Assembly: GCA_031275285.1 (NCBI GenBank)
Contig: JAISOY010000041.1
Span: forward strand, 25,293 to 89,292
Source of the DNA: Bacteroidales bacterium
Lineage (GTDB): Bacteria > Bacteroidota > Bacteroidia > Bacteroidales > UBA4181
Reading direction: 5' to 3'
DNA length: 64,000 nt
This document shows positions 19,208 through 28,642 of this stretch, in pieces. The translations under genes were made by a program, and so were the position numbers. Under the pieces are notes generated by a model. It was not told the origin of the DNA. It saw only the letters and a program-made list of their open reading frames with translations, and searched no databases. Every line of letters begins with the position of its first letter. The first letter of the stretch is position 1.

Positions 19208-20584
19208 TTATTTTTGTCCCGGAAGAGGGATCACGTTGTATTTAGACATGTCCACATTTTCCAATGCCAGTTTTTCAGGCATCAGGTTCATGGTGGAAGC
19301 ATTGATCTGGTCCCAGGTGATTGTTTTTCCGGTGTAAGCCGATTCCCGGGCCATAATGGCAGCAATGGAAGAGATCGCTGTCGTTTCAGCATTGTTCATC
19401 AACTTTCCTTTGCGGATATTGCTGATAAAATCAACATGTTCGAGGGTATACATGTCATGGGTCTTGTATTTCTCTTTTGCGGCTGCGGCATCATACTTCC
19501 ATATCTCGTTGCCATTCAGGTCACGGATGGTGAAATCTTTACTGTCCCATGATCCTTTTGTCCCCTGGATAACAGCTCCCCGGTAATTGTCACAATTATA
19601 CATTTGCCGGCAGATACCACTGACTGTAACACCACCTTCGAACTCAAAATTAATTCCAAAATTATCATAAATATCACCTGCCGTACGGAAAATCCTTGAT
19701 CCGGTAGCAATTACTTTCGATGGTTTCAGATGGGAGAACCAAACGAAAACGTCGATCCAATGGATCAGCTGGTCAAGGATCATATCACCACAAAGCCAGT
19801 TCCAACTGAAGAAATCCCGGATCATATATTCCATGTCCGTCCAGCCCGGTTGACGCGTAACAGGAGTCAGCGGTGTCGTGTTGTAAAAAACACTTCCGGA
19901 AACAATCTGTCCTATATATCCTTCCTGGATCTTCTGGTATGATTCTACAAACGGACGGTCGTGATGATATTGGGTTCCTGTGAGGACGCTTTGTCCTTTT
20001 GATTGAGCCTGTTTGACTGCTACCAGAAATGTTTTGTATCCTGCGGTATCAACACAAGCCGGTTTTTCGACGAAAACGTGTTTCCCCTGATCCACTGCAT
20101 ATTTAAGGTGATACGGGTGGAATAAATTCGGTGTAGCGATCAGAATAACATCTACCGGTAATTCGCAGGCTTTTTTATATGCCTCAAAACCGGTAAAGCA
20201 CATGTCATCGGCTACTTCATTATTGTTCTTTTCTTTCAATATTTTGCGGCAACTATCTACTTTATCTTTGAATAAGTCGGCACATGCCACAATGGAAACG
20301 TCATTTCCGGCATTTAAAAAATTGACAGCTGCTCCTGTTCCCCTTGAACCGCAGCCAATTAAAGCCGCTTTTATTGGTTTGCCATCAATGGCCTTATCGG
20401 GTAGATCAGGAATGTATATTTCACTCAACGGACGAAGGGGAGTAATTTTATTATTATCAGTTCCTGAACAGGAATGTAATAAAGAACCTGTCCCCAATAC
20501 CCCACCGGCACCAAGCAGAGTGGCATTCGATAGAAAGGAACGACGGCTCAATCCTTTCTCATTTGGTTTTTTGTTATTTTTCAT
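19208..20584 (-). CDS. Gfo/Idh/MocA family oxidoreductase, Tat-exported lipoprotein
   Basis: The 458-residue protein has a twin-arginine signal (S-R14-R15-S-F-L) followed by a lipobox-like LHSC39, so it is probably folded with its cofactor in the cytoplasm, exported by Tat and anchored by lipid. The Rossmann domain starts at KAALIGCGSRGTG, followed by HVFVEKP, the conserved EKP of the family, and the C-terminal substrate domain. By family it binds NAD(P) and oxidises or reduces a sugar or sugar-like substrate; some secreted members act as glycosidases. It is a single gene next to a sulfatase, which suggests glycan processing. Confidence 0.88.
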   Translation of the reverse strand: MKNNKKPNEKGLSRRSFLSNATLLGAGGVLGTGSLLHSCSGTDNNKITPLRPLSEIYIPDLPDKAIDGKPIKAALIGCGSRGTGAAVNFLNAGNDVSIVACADLFKDKVDSCRKILKEKNNNEVADDMCFTGFEAYKKACELPVDVILIATPNLFHPYHLKYAVDQGKHVFVEKPACVDTAGYKTFLVAVKQAQSKGQSVLTGTQYHHDRPFVESYQKIQEGYIGQIVSGSVFYNTTPLTPVTRQPGWTDMEYMIRDFFSWNWLCGDMILDQLIHWIDVFVWFSHLKPSKVIATGSRIFRTAGDIYDNFGINFEFEGGVTVSGICRQMYNCDNYRGAVIQGTKGSWDSKDFTIRDLNGNEIWKYDAAAAKEKYKTHDMYTLEHVDFISNIRKGKLMNNAETTAISSIAAIMARESAYTGKTITWDQINASTMNLMPEKLALENVDMSKYNVIPLPGQK

Positions 20585-20638
20585 TTTGACATTTATTTAA
20601 ACACCTAACTCAATTACACACTCAGAAAAATATATCAA

Positions 20639-21922
20639 TCAGTGACTTAATGCCTGTTCAATATCTGCGATGATATCATCGGCATTTTCTATGCCGACTG
20701 AAAATCGGATCAGATCCGGTTGCACTCCGGCTGCTATCAGCTGTTCATCGGACAATTGCCTGTGGGTATGGCTGGCCGGATGCAGTACACAGGTACGGGC
20801 ATCTGCCACGTGCGTTACAATAGCAGCCAGTTTAAGATGGTCCATAAAACGAATGGAAACATCCCGGCCACCTTTCAGCCCAAAAGTAACTACCCCGCAT
20901 GATTGTCCGTTACGGAATTGTTTTTGAGCCAACTCATGATATTTGTTGGATGGTAACCCGCTATAATTCACCCAGGCCACCTGATCGTTCTTTTCCAGGA
21001 ATTCAGCCACTTTTTGTGCGTTTTCACAGTGCCGTGGAACCCGTAAATGCAATGTTTCCAATCCCAGGTTCAATAAGAAAGCATTTTGTGGAGACTGGAT
21101 AGATCCAAGGTCACGCATTAACTGGCTGGTTGCTTTTGTGATATAGGCTCCTTTTCCGAAAGCTTTACTATAAGCCAGTCCGTGATAAGACGGATCCGGC
21201 TCGGTTAAACCGGGATATTTATCTTTATGTGCTTCCCAGTCGAAGTTACCGCTGTCAATAATACATCCTCCCACACTGGTAGCGTGGCCATCCATATATT
21301 TTGTGGTAGAATGGATCACGATATCGGCGCCAAACTCGAAAGGGCGGCAATTGATGGGGGTAGCGAATGTATTGTCGATGATCAGGGGAACCTGATGGGA
21401 ATGCGCTATGCGTGCGAATTTTTCAATATCCAGTACTTTCAGTACGGGATTAGCGATGGTTTCGGCGAATACCAGTTTGGTGTTGGGCCGGAAAGCTTTG
21501 GCTATTTCCGCTTCATCGGCATCCTGGTTGATAAAAGTAACTTCAATGCCCAGTTTCTGCATGGTTACGGAAAATAAATTGAAAGTTCCCCCGTAAATGG
21601 CCGATGCACTGATGAAATGATCGCCCGCTTCACAGATATTAAATACGGAATAAAAAGATGCAGCCTGTCCCGATGAAGTCAACATGCCGGCAACACCACC
21701 TTCCAACTCGGTGATCTTTGCAGCGACGAAATCATTGGTGGGATTTTGCAGCCGCGTATAAAAATATCCGCTTTCCTCCAGATCGAAAAGCCGGGCCATT
21801 TGTTCGCTGTTGTCATACTTGAAAGTAGTACTCTGATAAATAGGCAGGACTCTTGGTTCACCTTTCTTTGGTTTCCACCCTGCCTGCACACAGAGTGTTT
21901 CCGGACTAAATTTTTTGTTCAT
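20639..21922 (-). CDS. metY: O-acetylhomoserine aminocarboxypropyltransferase (sulfhydrylase)
   Basis: The 427-residue PLP enzyme belongs to the Cys/Met metabolism group. SGQAA (84-88) and HSTTKYMDGH with the PLP lysine K208 are visible, and the length of about 427 residues with the GYFYTRLQNPTND start marks it as the MetY type rather than the shorter MetB/MetC type. It makes homocysteine (or methionine) from O-acetylhomoserine and sulfide (or methanethiol) in the cytoplasm. It is transcribed alone on the minus strand. Confidence 0.92.
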   Translation of the reverse strand: MNKKFSPETLCVQAGWKPKKGEPRVLPIYQSTTFKYDNSEQMARLFDLEESGYFYTRLQNPTNDFVAAKITELEGGVAGMLTSSGQAASFYSVFNICEAGDHFISASAIYGGTFNLFSVTMQKLGIEVTFINQDADEAEIAKAFRPNTKLVFAETIANPVLKVLDIEKFARIAHSHQVPLIIDNTFATPINCRPFEFGADIVIHSTTKYMDGHATSVGGCIIDSGNFDWEAHKDKYPGLTEPDPSYHGLAYSKAFGKGAYITKATSQLMRDLGSIQSPQNAFLLNLGLETLHLRVPRHCENAQKVAEFLEKNDQVAWVNYSGLPSNKYHELAQKQFRNGQSCGVVTFGLKGGRDVSIRFMDHLKLAAIVTHVADARTCVLHPASHTHRQLSDEQLIAAGVQPDLIRFSVGIENADDIIADIEQALSH

Positions 21923-22139
21923 TTGCTACTTAATACTAAAATTGATTCTTGATTTTTTCCATCTAATATCGGGTTTCACAACTGTCCAATAGATCATAAA
22001 AACATACGAAATTTGCAAGCAACAAAAATAAGAAAAAACAGGTAGAATTTTATGATAAAGCAACATTTTAAGTTTTATTCACATAAGAATAAAAAATCCT
22101 GTACATTTGCATCCATAACATGATAAATTATAGACAGAA

Positions 22140-22988
22140 ATGTATCGACTGGTATTACTTATCGTATCTGCTTTTATCTGTTTTTCCTGCAATGGGGCGG
22201 ATAAAAAAGAGATAAAGGCTTCTGAAATATTAAAACTTATAAAGAAAGATAAACCTGTTCATGTGGTGAACAAGATCATTGTAAATGATTTGGATTTTAC
22301 GGTGAACAGTACTCCCTTCATTGTGAATGCCAATTCACTTCAAAACGAGATATCTTCCAATATCTTTTTCAGTAACTGTATTTTTATGGGTAAAGTTACG
22401 GCGAATGGAAAACAGGGAACTTTACCTGTCAGCACATGTTTTAGAAATAACCTGGTATTTACGGATTGTGATTTCAGGGGAGAAGTCGATTTTGAAAAAA
22501 CTATTGTCTTCGGCATGGTTAATTTCAGCAAGTCTGTTTTCGGGGAGAATGCGAATTTTAACAGCATGTCTGTTTGGTCCAAGGATAGCTATTTCTCGGA
22601 AGTAAAAGCAGAAAAGTCATTCTCTATGATCTATGCCTCTTTTTATGGGAATGTTTATTTTCTGGATGCCCGGTTTGAGGATAAAGCATCATTCCAGGAA
22701 TCGTCCTTTAAAGGGAAACTGAATTTTAACAACAGTATTTTTCTTCAGGGAGTCGGCTTTGACCTGATGGAAGTGTGCGGGGCTGCTTTTTTCAATTATG
22801 CGGTTTTTGAAAATAATGTTGATTTTTCCTTTTCCAGATTTTTATATACCACAGAATTTATTAACCCTACACTTAAAGGAAAAGCTAATTTTGAAAAAAC
22901 ATTTTTTTTGAATACTGTCCGTTTCGAAGGGATCGATACGGATCGCCTGATTTTAACAGAAACATTTTACGGAAATAAAACCCATTAA
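22140..22988 (+). CDS. Pentapeptide-repeat-like lipoprotein
   Basis: The 282-residue protein has a lipoprotein signal (FICFSC, Cys17). From about residue 75 it is made of short repeats with Phe every five or ten residues (for example NFSKSVF, NFNSMSV, ASFYGNVYF, ASFQESSF, NFNNSIF, DFSFSRF), which resemble a pentapeptide-repeat beta-helix. No catalytic motif is seen. A -7 box TACATTTG (22102-22109) lies 30 bases upstream. The next gene, a papain-like protease, starts 2 bases after its stop, so the two are an operon. It could be a structural or binding partner of the protease; that is inference. Confidence 0.75.
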   Translation: MYRLVLLIVSAFICFSCNGADKKEIKASEILKLIKKDKPVHVVNKIIVNDLDFTVNSTPFIVNANSLQNEISSNIFFSNCIFMGKVTANGKQGTLPVSTCFRNNLVFTDCDFRGEVDFEKTIVFGMVNFSKSVFGENANFNSMSVWSKDSYFSEVKAEKSFSMIYASFYGNVYFLDARFEDKASFQESSFKGKLNFNNSIFLQGVGFDLMEVCGAAFFNYAVFENNVDFSFSRFLYTTEFINPTLKGKANFEKTFFLNTVRFEGIDTDRLILTETFYGNKTH

Positions 22989-22990
22989 AC

Positions 22991-24658
22991 ATGATGCACA
23001 CAAGAATAAGGAGAGGAATCGTTATATTCCTGCTGGCTATTTTGCCGGTTACACTGACTTTCCATGGTTGTGGAAAGAGCGTTGAAGATATCATCGATGA
23101 TATCCTGAAAATTCTGACCCAGACCGGATGGCTGGCTGAAGATGAGAATATGGATAATATCCCTGAAGATATTACTCCTTTTGATGATGGAGGTACTCTT
23201 GCCGCCAGAGTATCGTTAGAGGACAAGTTTCCTCCAATCGGTAATCAGGGAAATTATGGTACTTGTGTGGCCTGGTCTGTAGGATATAACCTGAAAACAG
23301 CATTGAATGCCATTGAAAAAGGATGGAGCAGCTCGGAACTGGGCAATGCTAGTAATCAGACCAGCCCTAAAGATCTTTGGTTGACTATTCCTTCAGGACA
23401 GAAAGGTTCGAATTGCGAAGGTACGAATTTCGAACCGGCTCTGGACGCATTAATTACGGATGGAGCAGCTTCCTTGAGTGCTGTTCCTTATTCATCGATG
23501 GGAAATTGTACCGGGAGCAAAACGGGGAACAGTGGTAATAAACTAGCCAATTACCGGAAGATAGCTTCTGAGACAGAAGGCCTTACGGTCGGAAATTTTA
23601 AAGGATACCTGAATGCAGGTCGTCCGATAGCTTTTGGAGCCAGACTGGGAGACCGTTTCATGACTTGGAACAGTTCGGCGGTGATCAGTTCGGATACTTA
23701 TAATAACCCGGGGATGCAGCATGCTTACCATGCCATGGTACTGGTCGGCTATGATGATTCGAAGAATGCTTTCCGGGTAAGGAATTCATGGGGAACTTCC
23801 TGGGGTGATAATGGAAGTATCTGGATAGATTACGATTTCTTCTGTAAAAGTTTTTGTTTTGCGGCTTTTGTGGCGCAGAATGTAAATAGTGTATCCGTGG
23901 GTAGCGGCGGGATCAGCTCCGGCAACTTAAGTAACGGATACGACCTGTTGGCTTATCATGCCGAAGACGAAGCAGATAACTCAGATCCAAACTATGACCG
24001 TGCTTTTTCCTATAAAGTATATAACTCAGGAAATAAAACGATTTTACCCACATCTAACTGGACGGTGGTATATATGCTTTATGATGCCATGAATGCCAAC
24101 AACTATCAGGTGATATTCGATGATTATTATTCTGCTAGTGCTTGTCCGGACTGTGATGAAGATGGCTATAACAATGATTCTAAATCATTGGTAGGAGGGT
24201 ATTGGAATAATGCCAAAGTGGAGCCCGGAAAAATGGCCGGAGAAGAAGAATATGGTACGGAGGGATTTGTGATCAGCTACAAAATGCCGAACCTCACCGG
24301 AAAGTACTATCTGGTGGTGATGGCCGATGCTTATGATGTGATCAAAGAAGTAAATGAAGACAATAATTTTTATTTTATTACTGCTGAAAACGGAAAACCA
24401 TTAGAATTCCAGAATGGTAAAATATCGAATATGTCACCGAAGTCAGCGATGAACAGATCAACGGTGAAACGGCCGGCTCCTTTCAGCAATACGGAAAACC
24501 AGACATTGGTCAAACCGGGAAACCTGAATACTTATACGCCGGATGAATTGAAAACCATGTTGATCCATGATAAAAATACCGGAAAGTTAGATGCTAAAAT
24601 AAAGGCATTCCGAACAGTCGAAGAGCACAACTTTGTCAAACGATCAAAGAAACAATAA
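22991..24658 (+). CDS. Papain-like (C1 family) cysteine protease, exported
   Basis: The 555-residue protein has an N-terminal signal with a possible lipid-attachment Cys27. The peptidase domain (about 75-295) shows the oxyanion Gln86 and nucleophile Cys92 in GNQGNYGTCVAWS, the catalytic His247 in YHAMVLVGYD, and Asn265 in RNSWGTSWGDNG, so it looks active. There is no long inhibitory propeptide. After it comes a CARDB-like beta region (about 310-460) with a possible calcium-binding DCDEDGYNND loop. It is the second gene of an operon with the pentapeptide-like lipoprotein. Targets are unknown. Confidence 0.85.
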   Translation: MMHTRIRRGIVIFLLAILPVTLTFHGCGKSVEDIIDDILKILTQTGWLAEDENMDNIPEDITPFDDGGTLAARVSLEDKFPPIGNQGNYGTCVAWSVGYNLKTALNAIEKGWSSSELGNASNQTSPKDLWLTIPSGQKGSNCEGTNFEPALDALITDGAASLSAVPYSSMGNCTGSKTGNSGNKLANYRKIASETEGLTVGNFKGYLNAGRPIAFGARLGDRFMTWNSSAVISSDTYNNPGMQHAYHAMVLVGYDDSKNAFRVRNSWGTSWGDNGSIWIDYDFFCKSFCFAAFVAQNVNSVSVGSGGISSGNLSNGYDLLAYHAEDEADNSDPNYDRAFSYKVYNSGNKTILPTSNWTVVYMLYDAMNANNYQVIFDDYYSASACPDCDEDGYNNDSKSLVGGYWNNAKVEPGKMAGEEEYGTEGFVISYKMPNLTGKYYLVVMADAYDVIKEVNEDNNFYFITAENGKPLEFQNGKISNMSPKSAMNRSTVKRPAPFSNTENQTLVKPGNLNTYTPDELKTMLIHDKNTGKLDAKIKAFRTVEEHNFVKRSKKQ

Positions 24659-24695
24659 AAAATGTGGCCGTCTGTTTTAGACGGCCACATTTTTT
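24657..24695 (+). terminator. Rho-independent terminator after the protease gene
   Basis: A perfect 17-base inverted repeat (24657-24673 and 24679-24695, 5-base loop) starts within the protease stop codon and ends in six T residues. The symmetry also allows use from the other strand. Confidence 0.9.
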
Positions 24696-24764
24696 ATGAC
24701 CCGATAATGTCCGTTTAAATATTTAACTATGTTTTAATGGACAAATATACTGTCAGACTCCTGT

Positions 24765-25448
24765 CTATTTCAGAAGTAATGACCTTTTCAGTTCTTTTCG
24801 CGGAACAGATGTTTCATAATAACCACAGGCATATGCTCCCAGGACATAATGCTCATACGTGAAACAGACATCATTCCGGTTGAAATTGACCACGGAAGCC
24901 AGCTCGAGCGTCGGCACCGTAGATAAACAATTACTCGGGTTGTTGAATTTTGTTTTTAACTGTGTATTCACTTCCGCTGCTTCTGCTTTATTGAAAATAT
25001 CATCATTGGTTAGCAATTTCTGATTTTTAACATCATAATTAAAGGTATAAAAACGCGTCATTCCGTGAGCGCCTCCTGTGAAGGAATAGGCCAATAAACG
25101 GACACTGATATATTTTCCGGCAGCCATAAAAACACTGTCTTTTACATATAACTCATATTTCCAATTCGGAGGATCCATGCCCTCTTTGTCTATAGATTCA
25201 AAAAGTTTATCTGCTTCCGTTTTTGTATTATGATGCAGGTCGGCAATAAATTGCTGGATCTTTTGGTTCAAGAGGGCACAACTACTATTTACCGCTTCGT
25301 CTGAAGAGGAAAAAACAGGATAGCGGATGTCTATGGTCCATTTGTCATCTTTTTCCGATAGGGTCACGCTTTCCACATTCAGCGCTTTATCCTGACAGCC
25401 GGCGAACGCGAGTAACAAAAAACTCATCCCAATAATATACTTTTTCAT
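24765..25448 (-). CDS. DUF3298-containing lipoprotein
   Basis: The 227-residue protein has a lipoprotein signal (FAGC, Cys18) and a C-terminal domain with SFTGGAHGMTRFYTFNYD and LTNDDIF, which are characteristic of DUF3298 (RsiV-like) proteins, preceded by a DUF4163-like region. In Firmicutes RsiV this fold binds lysozyme, but Bacteroidetes versions are free lipoproteins with unknown ligands. A minus-strand TATCTTTG box (25481-25474) is a likely -7 element. Confidence 0.8.
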   Translation of the reverse strand: MKKYIIGMSFLLLAFAGCQDKALNVESVTLSEKDDKWTIDIRYPVFSSSDEAVNSSCALLNQKIQQFIADLHHNTKTEADKLFESIDKEGMDPPNWKYELYVKDSVFMAAGKYISVRLLAYSFTGGAHGMTRFYTFNYDVKNQKLLTNDDIFNKAEAAEVNTQLKTKFNNPSNCLSTVPTLELASVVNFNRNDVCFTYEHYVLGAYACGYYETSVPRKELKRSLLLK

Positions 25449-25690
25449 GACTGATATAATTTATGTAAAATAACAAAGATATGATCATTTGTCGTGATTA
25501 TCTATAATGAAACAAATGAGAAAGGGGATTGTTTTAAAAAGATCATGGAAATTGATATGTTTTTTGGTCCTGACGGAAAATATGGATGATTCGACATGAA
25601 GGCAAAACAATTTTCAAAAATGACGGGAAATTCAACAGAATAATATAACTTCGTACATTAAATTATCAATGACACATAAACAATTTTACC

Positions 25691-26833
25691 ATGAATAATT
25701 TTTCATTTCAGAATCCCACCCGGCTCGTTTTTGGAAAAGGCCAGATAGCACAGTTGTCCGCATTAATTCCTGCTGATAAGCATGTAATGGTCACCTATGG
25801 GGGTGGCAGCGTAAAGAAAAACGGCATTTACGATCAGGTTGTTGCTGCTCTTGGAAAACATCGATATATTGAATTTTGGGGAATCGAGCCCAATCCGACT
25901 GTAGAAACATTGCGGAAAGCCATTGCATTAGGGAAAGAAAAAAATATTGATTTTGTACTGGCTGTCGGAGGCGGATCGGTACTTGACGGGACAAAGCTGA
26001 TTGCCGCAGGAATTCTTTATGATGGTGATGCCTGGGATATTGTATTGAAGGGCAAGGCGACGACTTCCGTTCCATTTGCATCTATAATGACATTGCCTGC
26101 TACAGGGTCGGAAATGAATGATGGAGCTGTGATCTCCCGTACGGAGACCCAGGAAAAATATTCTTTCATCAACCAATACCCTGAATTTTCCATACTGGAT
26201 CCGGAAGCTACCTATTCCCTTCCTCCCTATCAGATCGCTAATGGGTTGTCTGATATCTATGTACATGTAATGGAACAATATATGACCACTACCGGACAAT
26301 CTCGGGTAATGGACCGTTGGGCGGAAGGGCTTCTGTTGACCGTTTTGGAAATTGCCCCGCTGATCAAAAAGGATCAGCATGATTATGATACCATGGCGGA
26401 CTTTATGCTTGCGGCAACGCTGGCTTTGAATGATTTTATCCGGATGGGGGTAACACAGGACTGGGCTACTCACATGATCGGACATGAACTGACGGCATTG
26501 CACGGCATTACACACGGTGCATCATTGGCAATTGTTTTACCGGGTACCCTGCGGGTGCTTAAGGAACAAAAACGGGGAAAATTATTACAATATGCCGAAA
26601 GGATATTCCATATCAACGAAGGGACCGAAGATGAACGTATTGATAAGGCCATCGCTCAAACAGAAGCATTTTTCCGTTCGCTGGGGCTGGCTACGCGCCT
26701 TTCCGAAGTAGGTATCGGCGACGACACGATAGAGATTATCAGGACCCGTTTCAATAAAGCCGGAGTCACATACGGAGAAAAAAGGAATGTTACCGGTGAC
26801 GTAGCCAGACAGATATTGTTGAGCAGTAAATAA
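25691..26833 (+). CDS. yqhD: Iron-type NADP-dependent alcohol dehydrogenase (YqhD-like)
   Basis: The 380-residue protein is a group III alcohol dehydrogenase. The nucleotide-binding GGGSVLDGTK (93-102) and GGGS (37-40) are present, and the metal ligands D188, H192, H261 and H275 keep the exact spacing of E. coli YqhD. Such enzymes reduce broad-range aldehydes with NADPH and help detoxify them. It is a single gene with no regulator beside it. Confidence 0.9.
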   Translation: MNNFSFQNPTRLVFGKGQIAQLSALIPADKHVMVTYGGGSVKKNGIYDQVVAALGKHRYIEFWGIEPNPTVETLRKAIALGKEKNIDFVLAVGGGSVLDGTKLIAAGILYDGDAWDIVLKGKATTSVPFASIMTLPATGSEMNDGAVISRTETQEKYSFINQYPEFSILDPEATYSLPPYQIANGLSDIYVHVMEQYMTTTGQSRVMDRWAEGLLLTVLEIAPLIKKDQHDYDTMADFMLAATLALNDFIRMGVTQDWATHMIGHELTALHGITHGASLAIVLPGTLRVLKEQKRGKLLQYAERIFHINEGTEDERIDKAIAQTEAFFRSLGLATRLSEVGIGDDTIEIIRTRFNKAGVTYGEKRNVTGDVARQILLSSK

Positions 26834-26991
26834 AACTGAAGTATTTAATCCTGAGAATGACATATTTATTGTAGGGAGAGAATAAAATATCCATGGATGG
26901 ATAAAGTGTCCGATTTCTGTAAAATAGTAAAGACAGGACGATTATGTTCCATTTTATATTTATTTTTGCAGCCAAATAATCTTAATGACCC

Positions 26992-27813
26992 ATGAAATCA
27001 AAATTTTTTCTCATCTTATTGTTGTGCCCGTTTTTATTGTTCAATTGTTCTTCAGCGGGCAGTAGTAGTAACCAGGATAAACCGGTAAAAGTTGCGATCA
27101 CCACCAGCCTTGGTGATATAGAAGTCGAATTGTATGACCAGACACCCCAGCACCGGGATAATTTTGTCAAATTAGTGAAAGAGGGGTATTACAACGGAAT
27201 TTTGTTTCACCGTGTCATTAAAAATTTCATGATACAGGCTGGCGATCCCAATTCGAAAAATGCAAAGAAAGAGACGCATCTGGGTTCGGGAGGACCAGGT
27301 TATACTATACCCGCAGAATTTGTTCCCGGATTGATCCATAAAAGAGGGGTATTGTCTGCTGCTCGATTGCCTGATGGCGTTAACCCGGGAAAAGAATCGT
27401 CCGGTTCACAATTTTATATCGTACAGGGAGAAAAATTCACGGACGAAGGTCTGGATGATTTCGAGGCTCAGACAATCGGGGTAAAAACCCAGCAGATATT
27501 TGTGAAATACCTTAAAGAGGAAGAAGAAGCTGCGAAAAAAGCCGGACAAAAAATCGATGTCGAAAAAATACACGAAAAAGCCAGGGAAAGAGCCAATGCT
27601 TACATGGAGGAACATCCCTACAAGATGAAGGAAGAAGATCGTCAAACCTATAAAACCATTGGGGGAACCCCTCATCTGGACGGGGCATATACCATATTCG
27701 GGGAAGTGACCAAAGGTATGGATGTGGTAGATAAAATTGCTGCTGTGCAGACTACTGGAGCCGACCGGCCGGTGACGGATGTGAAAATCATAAAGATGAA
27801 GATCATTAAATAA
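26992..27813 (+). CDS. Cyclophilin-type peptidylprolyl isomerase, lipoprotein
   Basis: The 273-residue protein has a lipobox (LFNC, about Cys19) and a cyclophilin domain with the active-site stretch FHRVIKNFMIQAGD and GSQFYI. It catalyses proline isomerisation on exported proteins. It is longer than the minimal cyclophilin by a charged helical insertion of about 65 residues (about 155-220, EEEEAAKKAGQK). A TATTTTTG box (26961-26968) is a good -7 element 24 bases before the ATG. Confidence 0.9.
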   Translation: MKSKFFLILLLCPFLLFNCSSAGSSSNQDKPVKVAITTSLGDIEVELYDQTPQHRDNFVKLVKEGYYNGILFHRVIKNFMIQAGDPNSKNAKKETHLGSGGPGYTIPAEFVPGLIHKRGVLSAARLPDGVNPGKESSGSQFYIVQGEKFTDEGLDDFEAQTIGVKTQQIFVKYLKEEEEAAKKAGQKIDVEKIHEKARERANAYMEEHPYKMKEEDRQTYKTIGGTPHLDGAYTIFGEVTKGMDVVDKIAAVQTTGADRPVTDVKIIKMKIIK

Positions 27814-27844
27814 AGGGCTTTAGCTGTATTCTTCAGAAAAACTA

Positions 27845-28642
27845 CTACATCCATTCTATCTTTTCCCAGCCTTCTGCTTTGGTTATTTTCAGGTCGGGAA
27901 ATCGTTGTTGGTATTCCTGTGTAAAATCTTTCATGTAGTATCTATTTTCGAATAGGTTTCTTTGCTGGTAAAGATCAGATGTGCCCTGATTATATTCGAT
28001 ATGGATAAAAGTATCATCATGATCCCTTGTGGTTAAAAAACCAGCCCTGACAGGTTCATCCTGGTTGCCTCCCGGGAAAATAATCAGATCACCTTTGTCG
28101 GTGTCATTATAGTAAAATCGATAGACGGTTTTTACTTGATTCATTTTTGATCTTATTTCCGCCTTTACCTGATCGATGGATTCTTTGTTTTCACTTGTCG
28201 GCTCCTCGACTTCGACAACTACTCCCACATGAACGACCGAATAGGCTTCTGTCCTTTGAGTGACAGAAACAGAAACAGATGAAGAGGTGTTCGTATCGGA
28301 TACGATAAGATGGGCATTTCCTACTTTATGTGCTCTGATTATAACAACATTTTCTACATTGATCTCAGCAGATACGATTTCTTCGTTATCCGACATGATA
28401 TGATATATTCCGTCCCCGCCGGAAATTATTAAACCACCCACAGTGGATGAACCCATGTCAAGGTGGGTGATTTTTTCAGAGGGAGATGTCCCGGCCCAAA
28501 AATTATACAATCCAACACTGTTGTCTTTCTCTTTATCTTTAGTGCATGAAAAAGCACCTGAGAACAATAATGCAAACAATAACACTTTTCCGAAGGATTT
28601 ATACTTTTCCATGCTTTTTTTAACAAAGGGACGTTTTTCCAT
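27845..28642 (-). CDS. Ig-like lipoprotein coupled to a toxin-23-like gene
   Basis: The protein (265 residues from the ATG at 28642, or 255 from the ATG at 28612) has a lipoprotein signal ending GAFSC. Residues of about 55-130 look like a bacterial Ig-like fold (IMSDNEEIVSAEI, AHKVGNAHLIVSD, SVSVSVTQ). The C-terminal 130 residues are not recognised. The 28642 start overlaps the stop of the upstream gene as TGATG, the usual geometry for coupled translation, although the 28612 start gives a tidier signal peptide. Its pairing with a type-23 toxin-like protein makes an immunity or partner role possible but unproven. Confidence 0.7.
   Translation of the reverse strand: MEKRPFVKKSMEKYKSFGKVLLFALLFSGAFSCTKDKEKDNSVGLYNFWAGTSPSEKITHLDMGSSTVGGLIISGGDGIYHIMSDNEEIVSAEINVENVVIIRAHKVGNAHLIVSDTNTSSSVSVSVTQRTEAYSVVHVGVVVEVEEPTSENKESIDQVKAEIRSKMNQVKTVYRFYYNDTDKGDLIIFPGGNQDEPVRAGFLTTRDHDDTFIHIEYNQGTSDLYQQRNLFENRYYMKDFTQEYQQRFPDLKITKAEGWEKIEWM

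Noticed and set aside
25928..26515. A 195-codon frame on the minus strand in the alcohol dehydrogenase gene
   Set aside because: It is antisense to a clear YqhD-type enzyme with all its metal ligands.
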